A stretch of 47,896 nt of DNA from assembly GCA_022511145.1 (NCBI GenBank), contig JAFLSC010000013.1:1-47896 (forward strand), given 5' to 3'. The DNA is from Helicobacter sp. GTDB lineage: Bacteria; Campylobacterota; Campylobacteria; Campylobacterales; Helicobacteraceae. Within the stretch, counting starts at the first letter, position 1. Every line of letters begins with the position of its first letter. The notes under the pieces were generated by a model, which saw only the letters and a list, made by a program, of their open reading frames with translations, did not search any database and had not been told where the DNA came from. The position numbers were made by a program, and so were the translations under genes. Positions 36,493 to 45,520 of the stretch are shown here, one piece after another.

Positions 36493-37308
36493 ATGAAAAA
36501 AGTCGTTTTAAGTTCAATTGTTGCATTTGCATTATTGCAAGGTGTGAGTTTTGCAAAAACATTTGCTAAGGTTAATGGTGAGGAAGTTACAGAAAAAGAT
36601 ATTGCAGCTTTAATGCGAGCAATGCCTGGCGTTTCTTATGAACAACTTCCACAAGAAGCAAAAGACCAAATCCTCAATCAAGCTATTGAGAGAAGACTTC
36701 TTATTGCAGAGGCTAAAAAGGAGAAAGTCCAAAATTCAAAAGAGTTTAAAGAGACTATGGCAACAATGGAAGATGATTTGATGCTTGAGATTTGGATGCG
36801 AAAAGCAATGGATAAGGTTAAAGTTAGTGAAGCTGAGATTAAAAAGTTTTATGATGAAAATAAAGCGAATTTTGTCCAACAAGATGTTGTCAAAGCTAGA
36901 CATATTCTTGTAACTAGTGAAAGTGAAGCGAAGCAAATCATTGAGGATTTAAAAAAAGCAGGGGGCAAGGCACAAGAAAAATTTATTGAGTTAGCCAAAG
37001 CAAAATCCAGAGATGGTTCTGCACAAAATGGTGGCGATTTGGGTTGGTTTGGTAAAAGACAAATGGTGCCAGAATTTGCCGATGCGGCTTTTAAACTTAA
37101 AAAAGGAACATTTTCACAAACGCCTGTAAAAACTCCAGCAGGTTTTCATATTATTTATGTTGAAGACCAAAAACCTCAAAGAACACTTGCTTACAATGAA
37201 GTCAAAGACCAAATTGAGGGTAGTTTGAAAATGAGAAAATTCCGAGATGAAATGAGAAAAGAGGGTGAAAAAATCAGAAAACAAGCTAAAATAGAATTTT
37301 CCAAATAA
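36493..37308 (+). CDS. peb4: periplasmic peptidyl-prolyl isomerase, PEB4 / cell binding factor 2 type
   Basis: 271 residues. SurA-like chaperone that helps outer-membrane proteins fold; called PEB4 (CBF2) in C. jejuni, HP0175 in H. pylori. Signal peptide MKKVVLSSIVAFALLQGVSF A with cleavage near residue 21. The N-terminal helical part is followed by a PpiC parvulin domain at about 127-227: VKARHILVTSESEAKQIIED, KSRDGSAQNGGDLGWFGKRQ and FHIIYVEDQ. AAGGAT precedes the ATG. Eight bases to fba, the order seen in H. pylori (HP0175-0176-0177). Confidence 0.94.
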   Translation: MKKVVLSSIVAFALLQGVSFAKTFAKVNGEEVTEKDIAALMRAMPGVSYEQLPQEAKDQILNQAIERRLLIAEAKKEKVQNSKEFKETMATMEDDLMLEIWMRKAMDKVKVSEAEIKKFYDENKANFVQQDVVKARHILVTSESEAKQIIEDLKKAGGKAQEKFIELAKAKSRDGSAQNGGDLGWFGKRQMVPEFADAAFKLKKGTFSQTPVKTPAGFHIIYVEDQKPQRTLAYNEVKDQIEGSLKMRKFRDEMRKEGEKIRKQAKIEFSK

Positions 37309-37316
37309 GGAATTTT

Positions 37317-38240
37317 ATGTTAGTTTCGGGTAATGTGATTTTAGATAAAGCCCATAAGGAAAATTATGGGGTAGGGGCTTTTAATTTTGTCAATTATGAG
37401 ATGTTAAGTGCTATTTTTGAAGCAGCTGACAAAAAAAATTCCCCTATTATTGTGCAAGCCAGTGAGGGAGCCATTAAATATATGGGGATTGATATGGCTG
37501 TGGGAATGGTAAAAGTTCTTGCTGCAAGGTATCCTCATATCCCTGTGGCATTGCATTTAGACCACGGGACGAGCTTTGAATCTTGCATCAAGGCAATCCG
37601 AGCAGGATTTACTTCTGTGATGATTGATGCAAGTCATCATTGCTTTGAAGAAAATCTTAAAGAAACAAGCAGAGTGGTTGAGGTGGCTCATATCTCTGGT
37701 GTGAGTGTGGAAGCAGAATTAGGTAGATTAATGGGGATTGAAGATAATATTTCAGTCGATGAAAAAGAGGCGTGCTTAGTTAATCCCAAAGAAGCTGAAG
37801 TTTTTGTGAAAGAGTCTAAAGTTGATTTTTTAGCCCCCGCTATTGGCACAAGTCACGGAGCTTTTAAATTCAAGGGTGAACCTAAGCTTGATTTTAAAAG
37901 ACTTAGTGAGGTGAAAAAACTCACTAATATTCCCCTTGTTTTGCACGGAGCAAGTGCGATTCCTGCTAATGTGAGTGAAGCTTTTTTGAAAAGTGGAGGT
38001 GTTTTAAATGGAAGCAAAGGTGTTCCTTTTGAGTTTCTTAAAGAAGCTATTAAGGGCGGGATTAACAAAATCAATACCGATACAGACTTGAGAATTGCCT
38101 TTATTTCTGAAGTGCGGCGAATTGCTAATGAGGACAAAGCACAATTTGATTTGAGGAAATTTTTTGCTCCTGCAAAGGCTTTTATGGTTGAGGTTATTGC
38201 CGAGAGAATGGATATTTTAGGCAGCTCAAATAAGATTTAA
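37317..38240 (+). CDS. fba: class II fructose-bisphosphate aldolase
   Basis: 307 residues. Zinc-dependent cleavage of fructose 1,6-bisphosphate in glycolysis and its reverse in gluconeogenesis. Seen: GAFNFVNYEMLSAIFEAA, the zinc histidine in VALHLDHGTSFESCIKAIRA, DASHHCFEENLKETSRVVE, AIGTSHGAFKFKGEP and LHGASAIP, with GINKINTDTDLRIAF near the C-terminus. Short epsilonproteobacterial form. AAGGAATTTT precedes the ATG. Confidence 0.97.
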   Translation: MLVSGNVILDKAHKENYGVGAFNFVNYEMLSAIFEAADKKNSPIIVQASEGAIKYMGIDMAVGMVKVLAARYPHIPVALHLDHGTSFESCIKAIRAGFTSVMIDASHHCFEENLKETSRVVEVAHISGVSVEAELGRLMGIEDNISVDEKEACLVNPKEAEVFVKESKVDFLAPAIGTSHGAFKFKGEPKLDFKRLSEVKKLTNIPLVLHGASAIPANVSEAFLKSGGVLNGSKGVPFEFLKEAIKGGINKINTDTDLRIAFISEVRRIANEDKAQFDLRKFFAPAKAFMVEVIAERMDILGSSNKI

Positions 38241-38254
38241 AATAAGGGAGAGAT

Positions 38255-38818
38255 ATGGCATACTCAATGGGAGATTTAAAAAAAGGTTTAAAGGTTGAGT
38301 TAGAGGGGATTCCTTATAGAATCACAGAATACCAGCACGTAAAACCGGGAAAAGGAGCGGCTTTTGTGCGAGTAAAGATGAAATCATTTCTTGATGGTAG
38401 AGTCTTAGAGAAAACTTTTCACGCGGGCGATAAATGTGAAGAGCCAAATTTACAGGAACGTTCTATGCAGTTTCTTTATCACGATGGTGATTATTTTCAG
38501 TTTATGGATAATGAAAACTATGAGCAAATAGGCTTAAATAAAGAGCAAGTGAGTGATGCTGCCAAATGGCTTATTGATGGAATGTCTGTGAATATTCTTT
38601 TTCACAATGAAAAGGCAATCTCTGTTGATGTGCCACAAAGTGTTGAATTAAAAATCATCGAGACTCCACCAAATTTTAAGGGTGATACAACCAGTGCGGG
38701 TAAAAAACCTGCAACGCTTGAAACAGGGGTTGTTGTGCAAGTGCCTTATCATATTTTAGAAGGTGATGTGATTCGCGTCAATACAGAGACAGGCGAATAT
38801 CTCGATAAAATCAAATAA
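38255..38818 (+). CDS. efp: elongation factor P
   Basis: 187 residues. EF-P frees ribosomes stalled on proline runs. Three beta-barrel domains; the tip loop [17 protein letters not shown] holds Lys33 at the position that is beta-lysylated in some bacteria. C-terminal signature [18 protein letters not shown] is intact. AAGGGAGAG precedes the ATG. Third gene of the peb4-fba-efp block. No epmA or epmB is in the window. Confidence 0.97.
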   Translation: MAYSMGDLKKGLKVELEGIPYRITEYQHVKPGKGAAFVRVKMKSFLDGRVLEKTFHAGDKCEEPNLQERSMQFLYHDGDYFQFMDNENYEQIGLNKEQVSDAAKWLIDGMSVNILFHNEKAISVDVPQSVELKIIETPPNFKGDTTSAGKKPATLETGVVVQVPYHILEGDVIRVNTETGEYLDKIK

Positions 38819-38828
38819 GGAAAAATGA

Positions 38829-39380
38829 ATGACAAAGCGGATTTTAGTTCCTCTTGGGAATGGGTTTGAGGAGTTAGAAGCTATCAGTGTAATTGATGTG
38901 CTTAGAAGGACAGGTTGTGAGGTAGTAATAACAAGCTTAAATGAGAATTTAGAGGTAATTTCTCAAGGAAAAGTTAAGATAGTCGCTCAAACGTTCCTTT
39001 CACAAATTCAAGTCGAAGATTTTGATGGCGTGGTGTTACCGGGTGGTTGGGAAGGAACACAAAATTTTATCGCCTCATCGCAATTATCCCAAATTATTCA
39101 CGAGTTGAAAAATCAAAATAAAATTATTGCGGCTATTTGTGCGGCTCCTTTTGCTCTCTTTAAAATGGGTATTTTGGGTGAAAAAAATTTTACCTGTTAT
39201 CCAGGGATTGAAAAAATGATTGACAATCCAAACTATACCCAACGCAATGTCGTTGTTGATGGTAATCTCATCACTTCAAGAGGTCCTGCAACAGCTCTTG
39301 AGTTTGCTTTGCATTTGGGGGAAGTCTTTGCAGGTAAAGAAAAAGCAAAAGAAGTAGGCGAGGGGATGTTAAAGTTTTGA
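38829..39380 (+). CDS. DJ-1/PfpI-family protein (YajL/ThiJ-like)
   Basis: 183 residues from MTKRILVPLGNGFEELEAIS. Members protect against oxidative and electrophile damage as chaperones or deglycases; the true substrate is debated. The nucleophile elbow is AAICAAPFALF with Cys104, and the partner glutamate is in GFEELEAIS (residue 15 or 16). Other family stretches: DFDGVVLPGGWEGTQNF and TSRGPATALEFAL. Nearest to the YajL branch. An ATG at 38825 in another frame is ignored. Overlaps the next gene at TTGA. Confidence 0.88.
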   Translation: MTKRILVPLGNGFEELEAISVIDVLRRTGCEVVITSLNENLEVISQGKVKIVAQTFLSQIQVEDFDGVVLPGGWEGTQNFIASSQLSQIIHELKNQNKIIAAICAAPFALFKMGILGEKNFTCYPGIEKMIDNPNYTQRNVVVDGNLITSRGPATALEFALHLGEVFAGKEKAKEVGEGMLKF

Positions 39381-40573
39381 GGATTGTATTTTTTGCTGCT
39401 TTTGTTGGAATTTTTATTAGCGGTTGTTTGATGGGGTATAGAAATCTTATTTATAATCCCACACAAATCAATAAAGAATATGTTGCTAAAAAAGCAATAG
39501 AATATGCCTTAAATCCCCAGCAAATCGAGCAAGATATTAAAAATATTTCTGTTAATTTTCAAAAAATTGTCGCACAATTTACACAGAAAGCAGCGAAGCA
39601 GTGGGGTATAAACAATACACCCATAGCTTCCCAAGAAGTTTATGTTAAATATACGGATTCTTATCTCTCTAGGGCACAGGTGGATTTTGCTAAAGGCGTT
39701 ATCTCTGTGGCAACGTTGGATACCCAAAATCCCAAAGAATCCTTAAAAAGAGCCATTGTTACAACACTTCTTACACCAGAGGACCCCGAAGCAGTGGATT
39801 TGTATTCTGATAAAGAGGTACAATATACGGGTAAGCCTTATTTGGCTGATTTGGTAAAAGATAATGAAGGAGCTTCTATTTTATATGCTTGGAGGGCGGA
39901 ACGTTATGCGGATTATTTGATTGAAAATAGCCTTAAAACAACAGAGATTGAGGAGAATAATCAAAAGAAAAAAGTTTATTATGTGCAGTTTGATATGGTT
40001 GAAGACAGAATAACTCAAAGTGAGCATAAATATGGAGAATATGTTTCTAAATATGCAAGAACTTATAAGCTAGAGGAAGCTTTGATTTTTGCAGTAATTA
40101 AGACGGAGAGCAGTTTCAATCCCTATGCAGTAAGCCATATTCCTGCTTATGGGTTAATGCAGGTTGTCCCAGCAAGTGCGGGTAGAGATGTGTATCGTGC
40201 TTTAAATGACAGAGATGGTGTGCCTACCAAAGAAATGCTCTTTACTCCACAAACTAATATTCTTTATGGGAGTACCTATCTTAATATTCTTTTTACGCGT
40301 TATTTAAGCGGGATTAAAAATTCCCTTTCGCACGAATATTGTGTTATTGCTGCTTATAATACAGGGAGCGGCAATGTGCTTTCAGTTTTTCATAGTGATA
40401 GGAAAAAAGCTGTCGATGTAATTAATCAAATGACTTCAGCTGATGTGTATAAAAAATTGAGAACTTCCTTAAAATATGAGGAAGCAAGAAATTATCTCCT
40501 CAAAGTTACCACAGCTAAAAAAGAATTCCAAGCTCAAATACGTTTGGATAACACTTCAGTAGCTCTACGATAA
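39377..40573 (+). CDS. MltC-like membrane-bound lytic murein transglycosylase
   Basis: 398 residues from a TTG start that overlaps the preceding stop (TTGA). The start is supported because it opens a lipoprotein signal (MRIVFFAAFVGIFISGC, lipid Cys17); the next Met would remove it. The N-terminal part (about 50-205) resembles the MltC-specific domain; the SLT domain follows: EEALIFAVIKTESSFNPYAV with catalytic Glu244, YGLMQVVPASAGRDVYRALN and YNTGSGNVL. It cleaves peptidoglycan glycan strands with formation of anhydro-muramic ends. One-base overlap with bpt. Confidence 0.9.
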   Translation: MRIVFFAAFVGIFISGCLMGYRNLIYNPTQINKEYVAKKAIEYALNPQQIEQDIKNISVNFQKIVAQFTQKAAKQWGINNTPIASQEVYVKYTDSYLSRAQVDFAKGVISVATLDTQNPKESLKRAIVTTLLTPEDPEAVDLYSDKEVQYTGKPYLADLVKDNEGASILYAWRAERYADYLIENSLKTTEIEENNQKKKVYYVQFDMVEDRITQSEHKYGEYVSKYARTYKLEEALIFAVIKTESSFNPYAVSHIPAYGLMQVVPASAGRDVYRALNDRDGVPTKEMLFTPQTNILYGSTYLNILFTRYLSGIKNSLSHEYCVIAAYNTGSGNVLSVFHSDRKKAVDVINQMTSADVYKKLRTSLKYEEARNYLLKVTTAKKEFQAQIRLDNTSVALR

Positions 40574-41286
40574 TGGAAATCTATGAACTAACGCAAAGCA
40601 CCAAGCCTTGCAGTTATTTAGAAAACGAAAAAGCCCTATTCCGTTATTTTTATATTAAACAATGCAATGTGTTTTTTTATGAAGAATTATTGCAGAGAGG
40701 TTGGCGGCGGTTTGGGAATTATTTTTTTGTTCCTATTTGCTCAAATTGTGATGCTTGTATTTCAATCCGTCAAGATTGTGAAAAATTTATATTCTCTCAA
40801 TCCCAAAAACGAATACTTAAGCGTAAAATCACCTTTTGTGTGCAAAAACCTACCCTCTCCCAAAGGCATTTAGAACTTTACAATCAATATCATCGTATAA
40901 TGAACCAAAAAAAAGGCTGGGAATATTTTGAAATTAGCCTTGATGCTTATTATGATACTTTTGTGCAAGGGCATCAAGAATTTGGTTATGAGTTTGATTA
41001 TTATATTGATGGAGTGTTAGCGGGTGTGGCATTAGTTGATATTTTACCACAAAGTATTTCAGCGGTTTATTGTTACTATGACCACGCTTTTGCTAAATAT
41101 TCTCTTGGCTCTTATTCTATTCTTAAACAAATTCAGATAGCAAAAGAGTATAATATCAAATATCTTTATCCGGGTTATTGGATAAAGAATCATTATTCTA
41201 TGGGCTATAAAGAACATTTTAGACCTTTTGAAATCTTGGTTAATCGTCCTAGTTTAGAGGATAAGCCTTTGTGGGTAAAGGAGTGA
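40573..41286 (+). CDS. bpt: aspartate/glutamate leucyltransferase (Bpt/ATE family)
   Basis: 237 residues. Transfers leucine from Leu-tRNA to N-terminal Asp or Glu, marking proteins for ClpS/ClpAP. The cysteine motif CSNCDACISIRQD (about 56-68), the C-terminal GNAT-like part with YCYYDHAFAKYSLGSYSILK and the ending LYPGYWIKNHYSMGYKEHFR are characteristic of the ATE fold. Specificity (leucyl versus arginyl) is assigned by the bacterial family norm. Start in the previous stop (TAATG). Confidence 0.9.
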   Translation: MEIYELTQSTKPCSYLENEKALFRYFYIKQCNVFFYEELLQRGWRRFGNYFFVPICSNCDACISIRQDCEKFIFSQSQKRILKRKITFCVQKPTLSQRHLELYNQYHRIMNQKKGWEYFEISLDAYYDTFVQGHQEFGYEFDYYIDGVLAGVALVDILPQSISAVYCYYDHAFAKYSLGSYSILKQIQIAKEYNIKYLYPGYWIKNHYSMGYKEHFRPFEILVNRPSLEDKPLWVKE

Positions 41287-41287
41287 T

Positions 41288-42085
41288 ATGCATTATACAA
41301 ATTTATTGTCCCAGATTTTTGAAAAATTTGCTACTTATGCTTTTCCGCCTTTTTTGCAAAAAATCATTAATCAAAGCTATGTTTATGGGTTTGATATAAA
41401 AATGGACGAATTTGATACTTTAGAATCCTATCCTACCCTTAATGCTCTTTTTACACGCTCATTGCTCTATCCTAGAGATTTTGACAAAAATCAAACTATA
41501 ATGATTTCTCCTTGTGATAGCTTGGTTATGGAGTTTGGAGAATGTCAAGATAATAAGGCAATGCAAATTAAGGGAAAATCTTATTGTGTTGATGATTTTT
41601 TAAAAGGGACTTTAGAGGAGGGATTTAAGTATCTTAATTTTTATCTCTCCCCTAGGGATTATCATCGCTTTCACGCTCCACTTGATTTGAAGGTTTTAAA
41701 AATCCGCTATATTGATGGGATTTTACTTTCTGTTAAAGAAAGTTCACTTCAATCTAATGATGCGGTTTTTACAAAAAACAAAAGGGTGATTTTAGAATGT
41801 GAGGATTGCTATCAAAATCCTTTTTATTTTGTGGCTATTGGGGCTTTAAATGTTGGGAGGATTCAGATTAATTTTTGCCCTGAAATAACTAAACACCAAG
41901 AATCCCTACCCAAAGAATCCAAAGAAATTATATTTAAGACACCTTATTTGCTTAAAAAAGGCGATGAAATAGGCACTTTTCAAATGGGTTCTACGATTGT
42001 GTTATTTTTTAAACAATGGGATATAGGTTTAAAAGAGCGTGAGAGAGTCTATTTTGGGCAGCAAATTGCTAGAAAGGAGAATTAA
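41288..42085 (+). CDS. psd: phosphatidylserine decarboxylase proenzyme
   Basis: 265 residues. Makes phosphatidylethanolamine in the membrane. The self-cleavage motif is MGST (Gly234-Ser235), which yields the pyruvoyl group on Ser235; [19 protein letters not shown] holds the conserved histidines. Short form without extra N-terminal domain. TAATG overlap with nadA. In H. pylori psd, nadA and nadC are also neighbours. Confidence 0.96.
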   Translation: MHYTNLLSQIFEKFATYAFPPFLQKIINQSYVYGFDIKMDEFDTLESYPTLNALFTRSLLYPRDFDKNQTIMISPCDSLVMEFGECQDNKAMQIKGKSYCVDDFLKGTLEEGFKYLNFYLSPRDYHRFHAPLDLKVLKIRYIDGILLSVKESSLQSNDAVFTKNKRVILECEDCYQNPFYFVAIGALNVGRIQINFCPEITKHQESLPKESKEIIFKTPYLLKKGDEIGTFQMGSTIVLFFKQWDIGLKERERVYFGQQIARKEN

Positions 42086-43095
42086 TGCAGGATTTATCAA
42101 TTAAAGAGAAAATTTTAGAATTAAAAACAAAGCACAATGCTTTATTGGTTGCTCATTTTTATCAACGCGATGAAGTCGTAGAAATAGCGGATTTAACCGG
42201 AGATAGTTTGGAGTTAGCAAGGAAGGCTAGTGCAAGTGAAAATCCTATTGTTGTCTTTTGTGGTGTGGGTTTTATGGGGCAGAGTGTGAAAATATTAGCT
42301 CCCCAAAAACACGTATTTATGCCAAGAATTGCTTGTTGTTCAATGGCAAGAATGATTGATGATATTTATTTTGATGATTCCTTAAAAACCTTGCAAGAAT
42401 ACGGCATTACAGAGATTTTTCCTATCACTTATATTAACTCTAATGCTGAAGTTAAGGCTAAAGTTGCTAGACTTGGGGGATTGGTTTGCACAAGCTCTAA
42501 TGCGTCTAAGATTTTAGATTATGCCCTAAAGCAAAATAAAAAGATTTTCTTTTTGCCTGATAAATGTTTGGGACAGAATCTCGCTAACGCTAATGGGCTT
42601 AAATGGGCAGTTTTAGGGGAAGATGATAGAGAAAGTATTGAAAAAGCTGATGTAATTTGCTATAATGGATTTTGTTCTGTGCATCAATTATTTTTACCTG
42701 AAGATGTGGATTTTTATCGTGAGAAATATCCTGATATTCTTATTGCTGTGCATCCAGAATGTCGTTTTGATGTTGTAGCAAAGGCGGATTTTGTTGGCTC
42801 TACAAGTCAAATTATCCGTTATGTGCAGTCTTTGAAACCTGAACAAAAAGTAGCCGTAGGGACAGAGTTTAACCTTGTCAATCGTCTAAGAAAGCCACAC
42901 AATGGCATACAAAACACTTTTGTGCTTTCTTCAACTAAGCCAGAGTGTCCTACAATGAATGAAACTACTTTGCAAGATGTTTTGCAGTGTTTTGAAGCCA
43001 TTGATAGGGGTGAGCCTTATAATGAGATTGTGTTGCCAAGAGTTATTGTAAATGACGCTAAAAAAGCATTAGATGAAATGCTAAGATTATCTTAA
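42085..43095 (+). CDS. nadA: quinolinate synthase A
   Basis: 336 residues. Condenses iminoaspartate with dihydroxyacetone phosphate to quinolinate in de novo NAD synthesis; needs a [4Fe-4S] cluster. Seen: [53 protein letters not shown], the cluster-cysteine stretches VCTSSNA and [10 protein letters not shown], and [10 protein letters not shown] with the third near [14 protein letters not shown]. Starts in the psd stop, followed by nadC after 11 nt. Confidence 0.97.
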   Translation: MQDLSIKEKILELKTKHNALLVAHFYQRDEVVEIADLTGDSLELARKASASENPIVVFCGVGFMGQSVKILAPQKHVFMPRIACCSMARMIDDIYFDDSLKTLQEYGITEIFPITYINSNAEVKAKVARLGGLVCTSSNASKILDYALKQNKKIFFLPDKCLGQNLANANGLKWAVLGEDDRESIEKADVICYNGFCSVHQLFLPEDVDFYREKYPDILIAVHPECRFDVVAKADFVGSTSQIIRYVQSLKPEQKVAVGTEFNLVNRLRKPHNGIQNTFVLSSTKPECPTMNETTLQDVLQCFEAIDRGEPYNEIVLPRVIVNDAKKALDEMLRLS

Positions 43096-43106
43096 AGGAG
43101 GATAAT

Positions 43107-43937
43107 ATGATACATAAAATAAGACTCGATGAGTTTTTGAGACAATTAGTTTATGAGGATATTGGAAGAGGAGACCTTTTTAGTCGGATTATGAATACTG
43201 AAGTGGTTGAGGCAAATATCATTGCTAAGAGCAGTGGTATTTTATCAGGGGAATTGTATGTGGAGCGGTTATGTGAGCTTAGTAGCGTGGAGACAGAGTT
43301 TTTTTGCGAAGATGGCAAAAGCTTTCAAATGGGGAGCAAGATTGTTACCTTAAAAGGAAAGCTTTGTGATGTTTTGATTTTGGAACGTTCTGTTTTGAAT
43401 CTTTTGGAGCATTCTAGCGGGATTGCAACACTTACCCATCGTTATGTGAAAATGATTGAAGATAGTGATTGTATGTTGCTTGACACTCGCAAAACAAGAC
43501 CTTTGCTAAGAGAGTTTGAGAAATATTCTGCCCGTAATGGAGGGGCTTCTAACCATCGTTTTGGTTTAGATGATTGTTTAATGCTTAAAGATACGCATTT
43601 AGCAAGGATTCTTTCGCTTAAAAAATTTATTGATGAGATTCGCCCTAAACTCCCTTTTACTGCCAAAATTGAAGTGGAGTGTTCAAATCTTTTGCAAGTT
43701 GAGGAAGCCCTAGATGCTAATGTGGATATTTTAATGTGTGATAATATGAGTGCTGAAATGGTAAGGGAAGCGGTTGAATTGCGTAATGCTATCAGCCCTA
43801 AAACACTCCTAGAAGCAAGCGGCAATATCACACTAAGCAATATTAAAGAATATGCTTACAGCGGTGCTGATGCGATTTCAACGGGAGCAATTATTCACCA
43901 AGCAACTTGGATTGATATGAGTATGCAAATTAATTAA
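43107..43937 (+). CDS. nadC: quinolinate phosphoribosyltransferase
   Basis: 276 residues. Converts quinolinate and PRPP to nicotinate mononucleotide, the step after NadA. Substrate-binding parts: LDTRKTRPLLREFEKYSARN and GGASNHRFGLDDCLMLKDTH (about 125-165), IEVECSNLLQVEEAL, DNMSAEMV and LEASGNITLSNIKEYA. AAAGGAGG precedes the ATG. One-base overlap with thiL. Confidence 0.97.
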   Translation: MIHKIRLDEFLRQLVYEDIGRGDLFSRIMNTEVVEANIIAKSSGILSGELYVERLCELSSVETEFFCEDGKSFQMGSKIVTLKGKLCDVLILERSVLNLLEHSSGIATLTHRYVKMIEDSDCMLLDTRKTRPLLREFEKYSARNGGASNHRFGLDDCLMLKDTHLARILSLKKFIDEIRPKLPFTAKIEVECSNLLQVEEALDANVDILMCDNMSAEMVREAVELRNAISPKTLLEASGNITLSNIKEYAYSGADAISTGAIIHQATWIDMSMQIN

Positions 43938-44794
43938 TGCGAGATAGAGAAAAGGCTTTTATCCAAGCTCTTAAGGCTTCAGGAGAAACTTATGGGATTG
44001 GTGATGATGGTGTAGTGCTAGGGGATTTTGTCATTGCTAGTGATATGTTTTTTGAGGGGATTCACTTTAAGCGAGAATGGGGCAGCTTAGAAACGCTCAT
44101 TGAAAAATGCTTTTGTGTGAATTGTTCTGATATTTATGCGATGAATGCTATCCCTAAATATGCGATTATCAATCTCTCTTTTCCTAAAGATTTTTTTATG
44201 CCAGCATCTCTTGCACAAATTTTTGCCAAAATTGCCAAAAAATACCAAATCAAAATTATCGGCGGGGATACTTGTGTGGGTGAGAGGTTGCATATCTCTC
44301 TTACACTTCTTGCCTTAAGGGGCAAAAAAACACTTTGGCGTAAAGGGATAAAAAAGGGCGATTGGTTATGTACTCTCACACCAAATACGGCTTTAATACC
44401 CAAAAACCAAAGATTAGGTAAGGTAAAAAATCAGCTTAAAAATGCCCTAAGGTATAATCACACCTCAAAGCAAAGTCGCTTTATGACACCTCTCCTTTTG
44501 CCTCAAATGATTTTTACACTTAATAGAATTGCTCGAGCTGGAATGGATATTTCTGATGGCATTGCCCTTGAACTTTCACGATTAGCGACTCTAAACAAAA
44601 TAGATTTTAAGATACATCTTAAAAAAGGGGATTGGTTTGATTCGCCTGAAGAATACCAAATGCTTTATGCTTTCTCGCCTAAATTAATCAAAAAAGCACA
44701 AAATCTCGCCCGAAAATATCGCCATAAACTTATTATTTTTGGTAGAGCTAAACGCGGAATCTATAAAACCAAACAAAGAAATCATCATAGCTAA
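43937..44794 (+). CDS. thiL: thiamine-monophosphate kinase
   Basis: 285 residues. Phosphorylates thiamine monophosphate to the active diphosphate. AIR-synthase-like fold: GIGDDGVVLGDFVIASDMFF, GIHFKREW, the VNCSDIYAMNAIPKYAIINL stretch, IIGGDTCVGERLHISLTLLA and AGMDISDGIALELSRLATL. The C-terminus is shorter than in E. coli (325) and ends in a basic run. The start lies in the nadC stop (TAATG). Last gene of this run. Confidence 0.9.
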   Translation: MRDREKAFIQALKASGETYGIGDDGVVLGDFVIASDMFFEGIHFKREWGSLETLIEKCFCVNCSDIYAMNAIPKYAIINLSFPKDFFMPASLAQIFAKIAKKYQIKIIGGDTCVGERLHISLTLLALRGKKTLWRKGIKKGDWLCTLTPNTALIPKNQRLGKVKNQLKNALRYNHTSKQSRFMTPLLLPQMIFTLNRIARAGMDISDGIALELSRLATLNKIDFKIHLKKGDWFDSPEEYQMLYAFSPKLIKKAQNLARKYRHKLIIFGRAKRGIYKTKQRNHHS

Positions 44795-44961
44795 AACTTT
44801 CAAAATAGCTAGTAAAAGTTTATAAAATGGAGAGGTTAAGGCGGAGTGGGGAAAAGAGTTTGTGAGGTAAAGTTTATTTAGTGATTTAGAAACACATTGC
44901 AATGTATTTTTAGAGTAATTTCTCCCTAGTTTTTTAAAATAAAGGATTATTATGCTAAAAT

Positions 44962-44967
44962 TATAAT
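44962..44967 (+). promoter_or_regulatory. possible -10 of petABC
   Basis: TATAAT at 44962-44967, 32 bp before the petA ATG. A second candidate TAAAAT lies a few bases upstream (44956-44961). A 12-bp palindrome ACATTGCAATGT at 44894-44905 lies further upstream. Confidence 0.45.
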
Positions 44968-44998
44968 TTAACACCTTTTATATTTTGAGGAGGCAATA

Positions 44999-45511
44999 AT
45001 GGCAGATATGACAGATAATGTCAATCGTAGAGATTTCCTTGGTATGGCATTAGGTGGAATCGCAGCGGTGGGAGTTGGTGCTTCACTTGTTGCGGTGAAA
45101 GCTACTTGGGACCCACTACCAAGCGTTGTTTCAGCGGGTTTTACGACTATTGATTTAAGTAGTATGCAAGAAGGCGAATATCGTCAAGTAGAATATCGCG
45201 GAAACCCTGTTTATATTATCAAAAAAACTGCTGCTATGAAACAATGCGAAGATAGAGATGTGGTTGTTGGTAATGCAAATTATAGTCTTGGGATTCAAAT
45301 TTGTACTCATTTAGGCTGTATTCCATCATATGATACAAAATCAACAGAATTCCATTGTGCTTGCCACGGCGGAAGATTTGATGCTTGTGGAAAAAATATC
45401 TTTGGTCCTCCACCTGAACCAATGAGAATCCCTCCCTTTAAAATTGACGGAGATAAGTTAGTCTTAGGTGAAGAAGGTCCAGAATATCTTAAATTAATCG
45501 GTAAAGCATAG
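44999..45511 (+). CDS. petA: ubiquinol/menaquinol-cytochrome c reductase Rieske iron-sulfur subunit
   Basis: 170 residues. Takes electrons from quinol at the Qo site of the bc1 complex. N-terminal twin-arginine anchor VNRRDFLGMALGGIAAVGVG, then the Rieske domain with CTHLGCIPSY and CHCACHGGRF-like CACHGGRFDACG (two Cys and two His for the 2Fe-2S cluster). GAGGAGG precedes the ATG. First of three bc1 genes; nine bases to petB. Confidence 0.97.
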   Translation: MADMTDNVNRRDFLGMALGGIAAVGVGASLVAVKATWDPLPSVVSAGFTTIDLSSMQEGEYRQVEYRGNPVYIIKKTAAMKQCEDRDVVVGNANYSLGIQICTHLGCIPSYDTKSTEFHCACHGGRFDACGKNIFGPPPEPMRIPPFKIDGDKLVLGEEGPEYLKLIGKA

Positions 45512-45520
45512 GAGGCTTAA

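Noticed and set aside
42819..44403. Minus-strand open frames inside nadA, nadC and thiL
   Set aside because: They lie wholly within well-recognised genes and have no ribosome sites.
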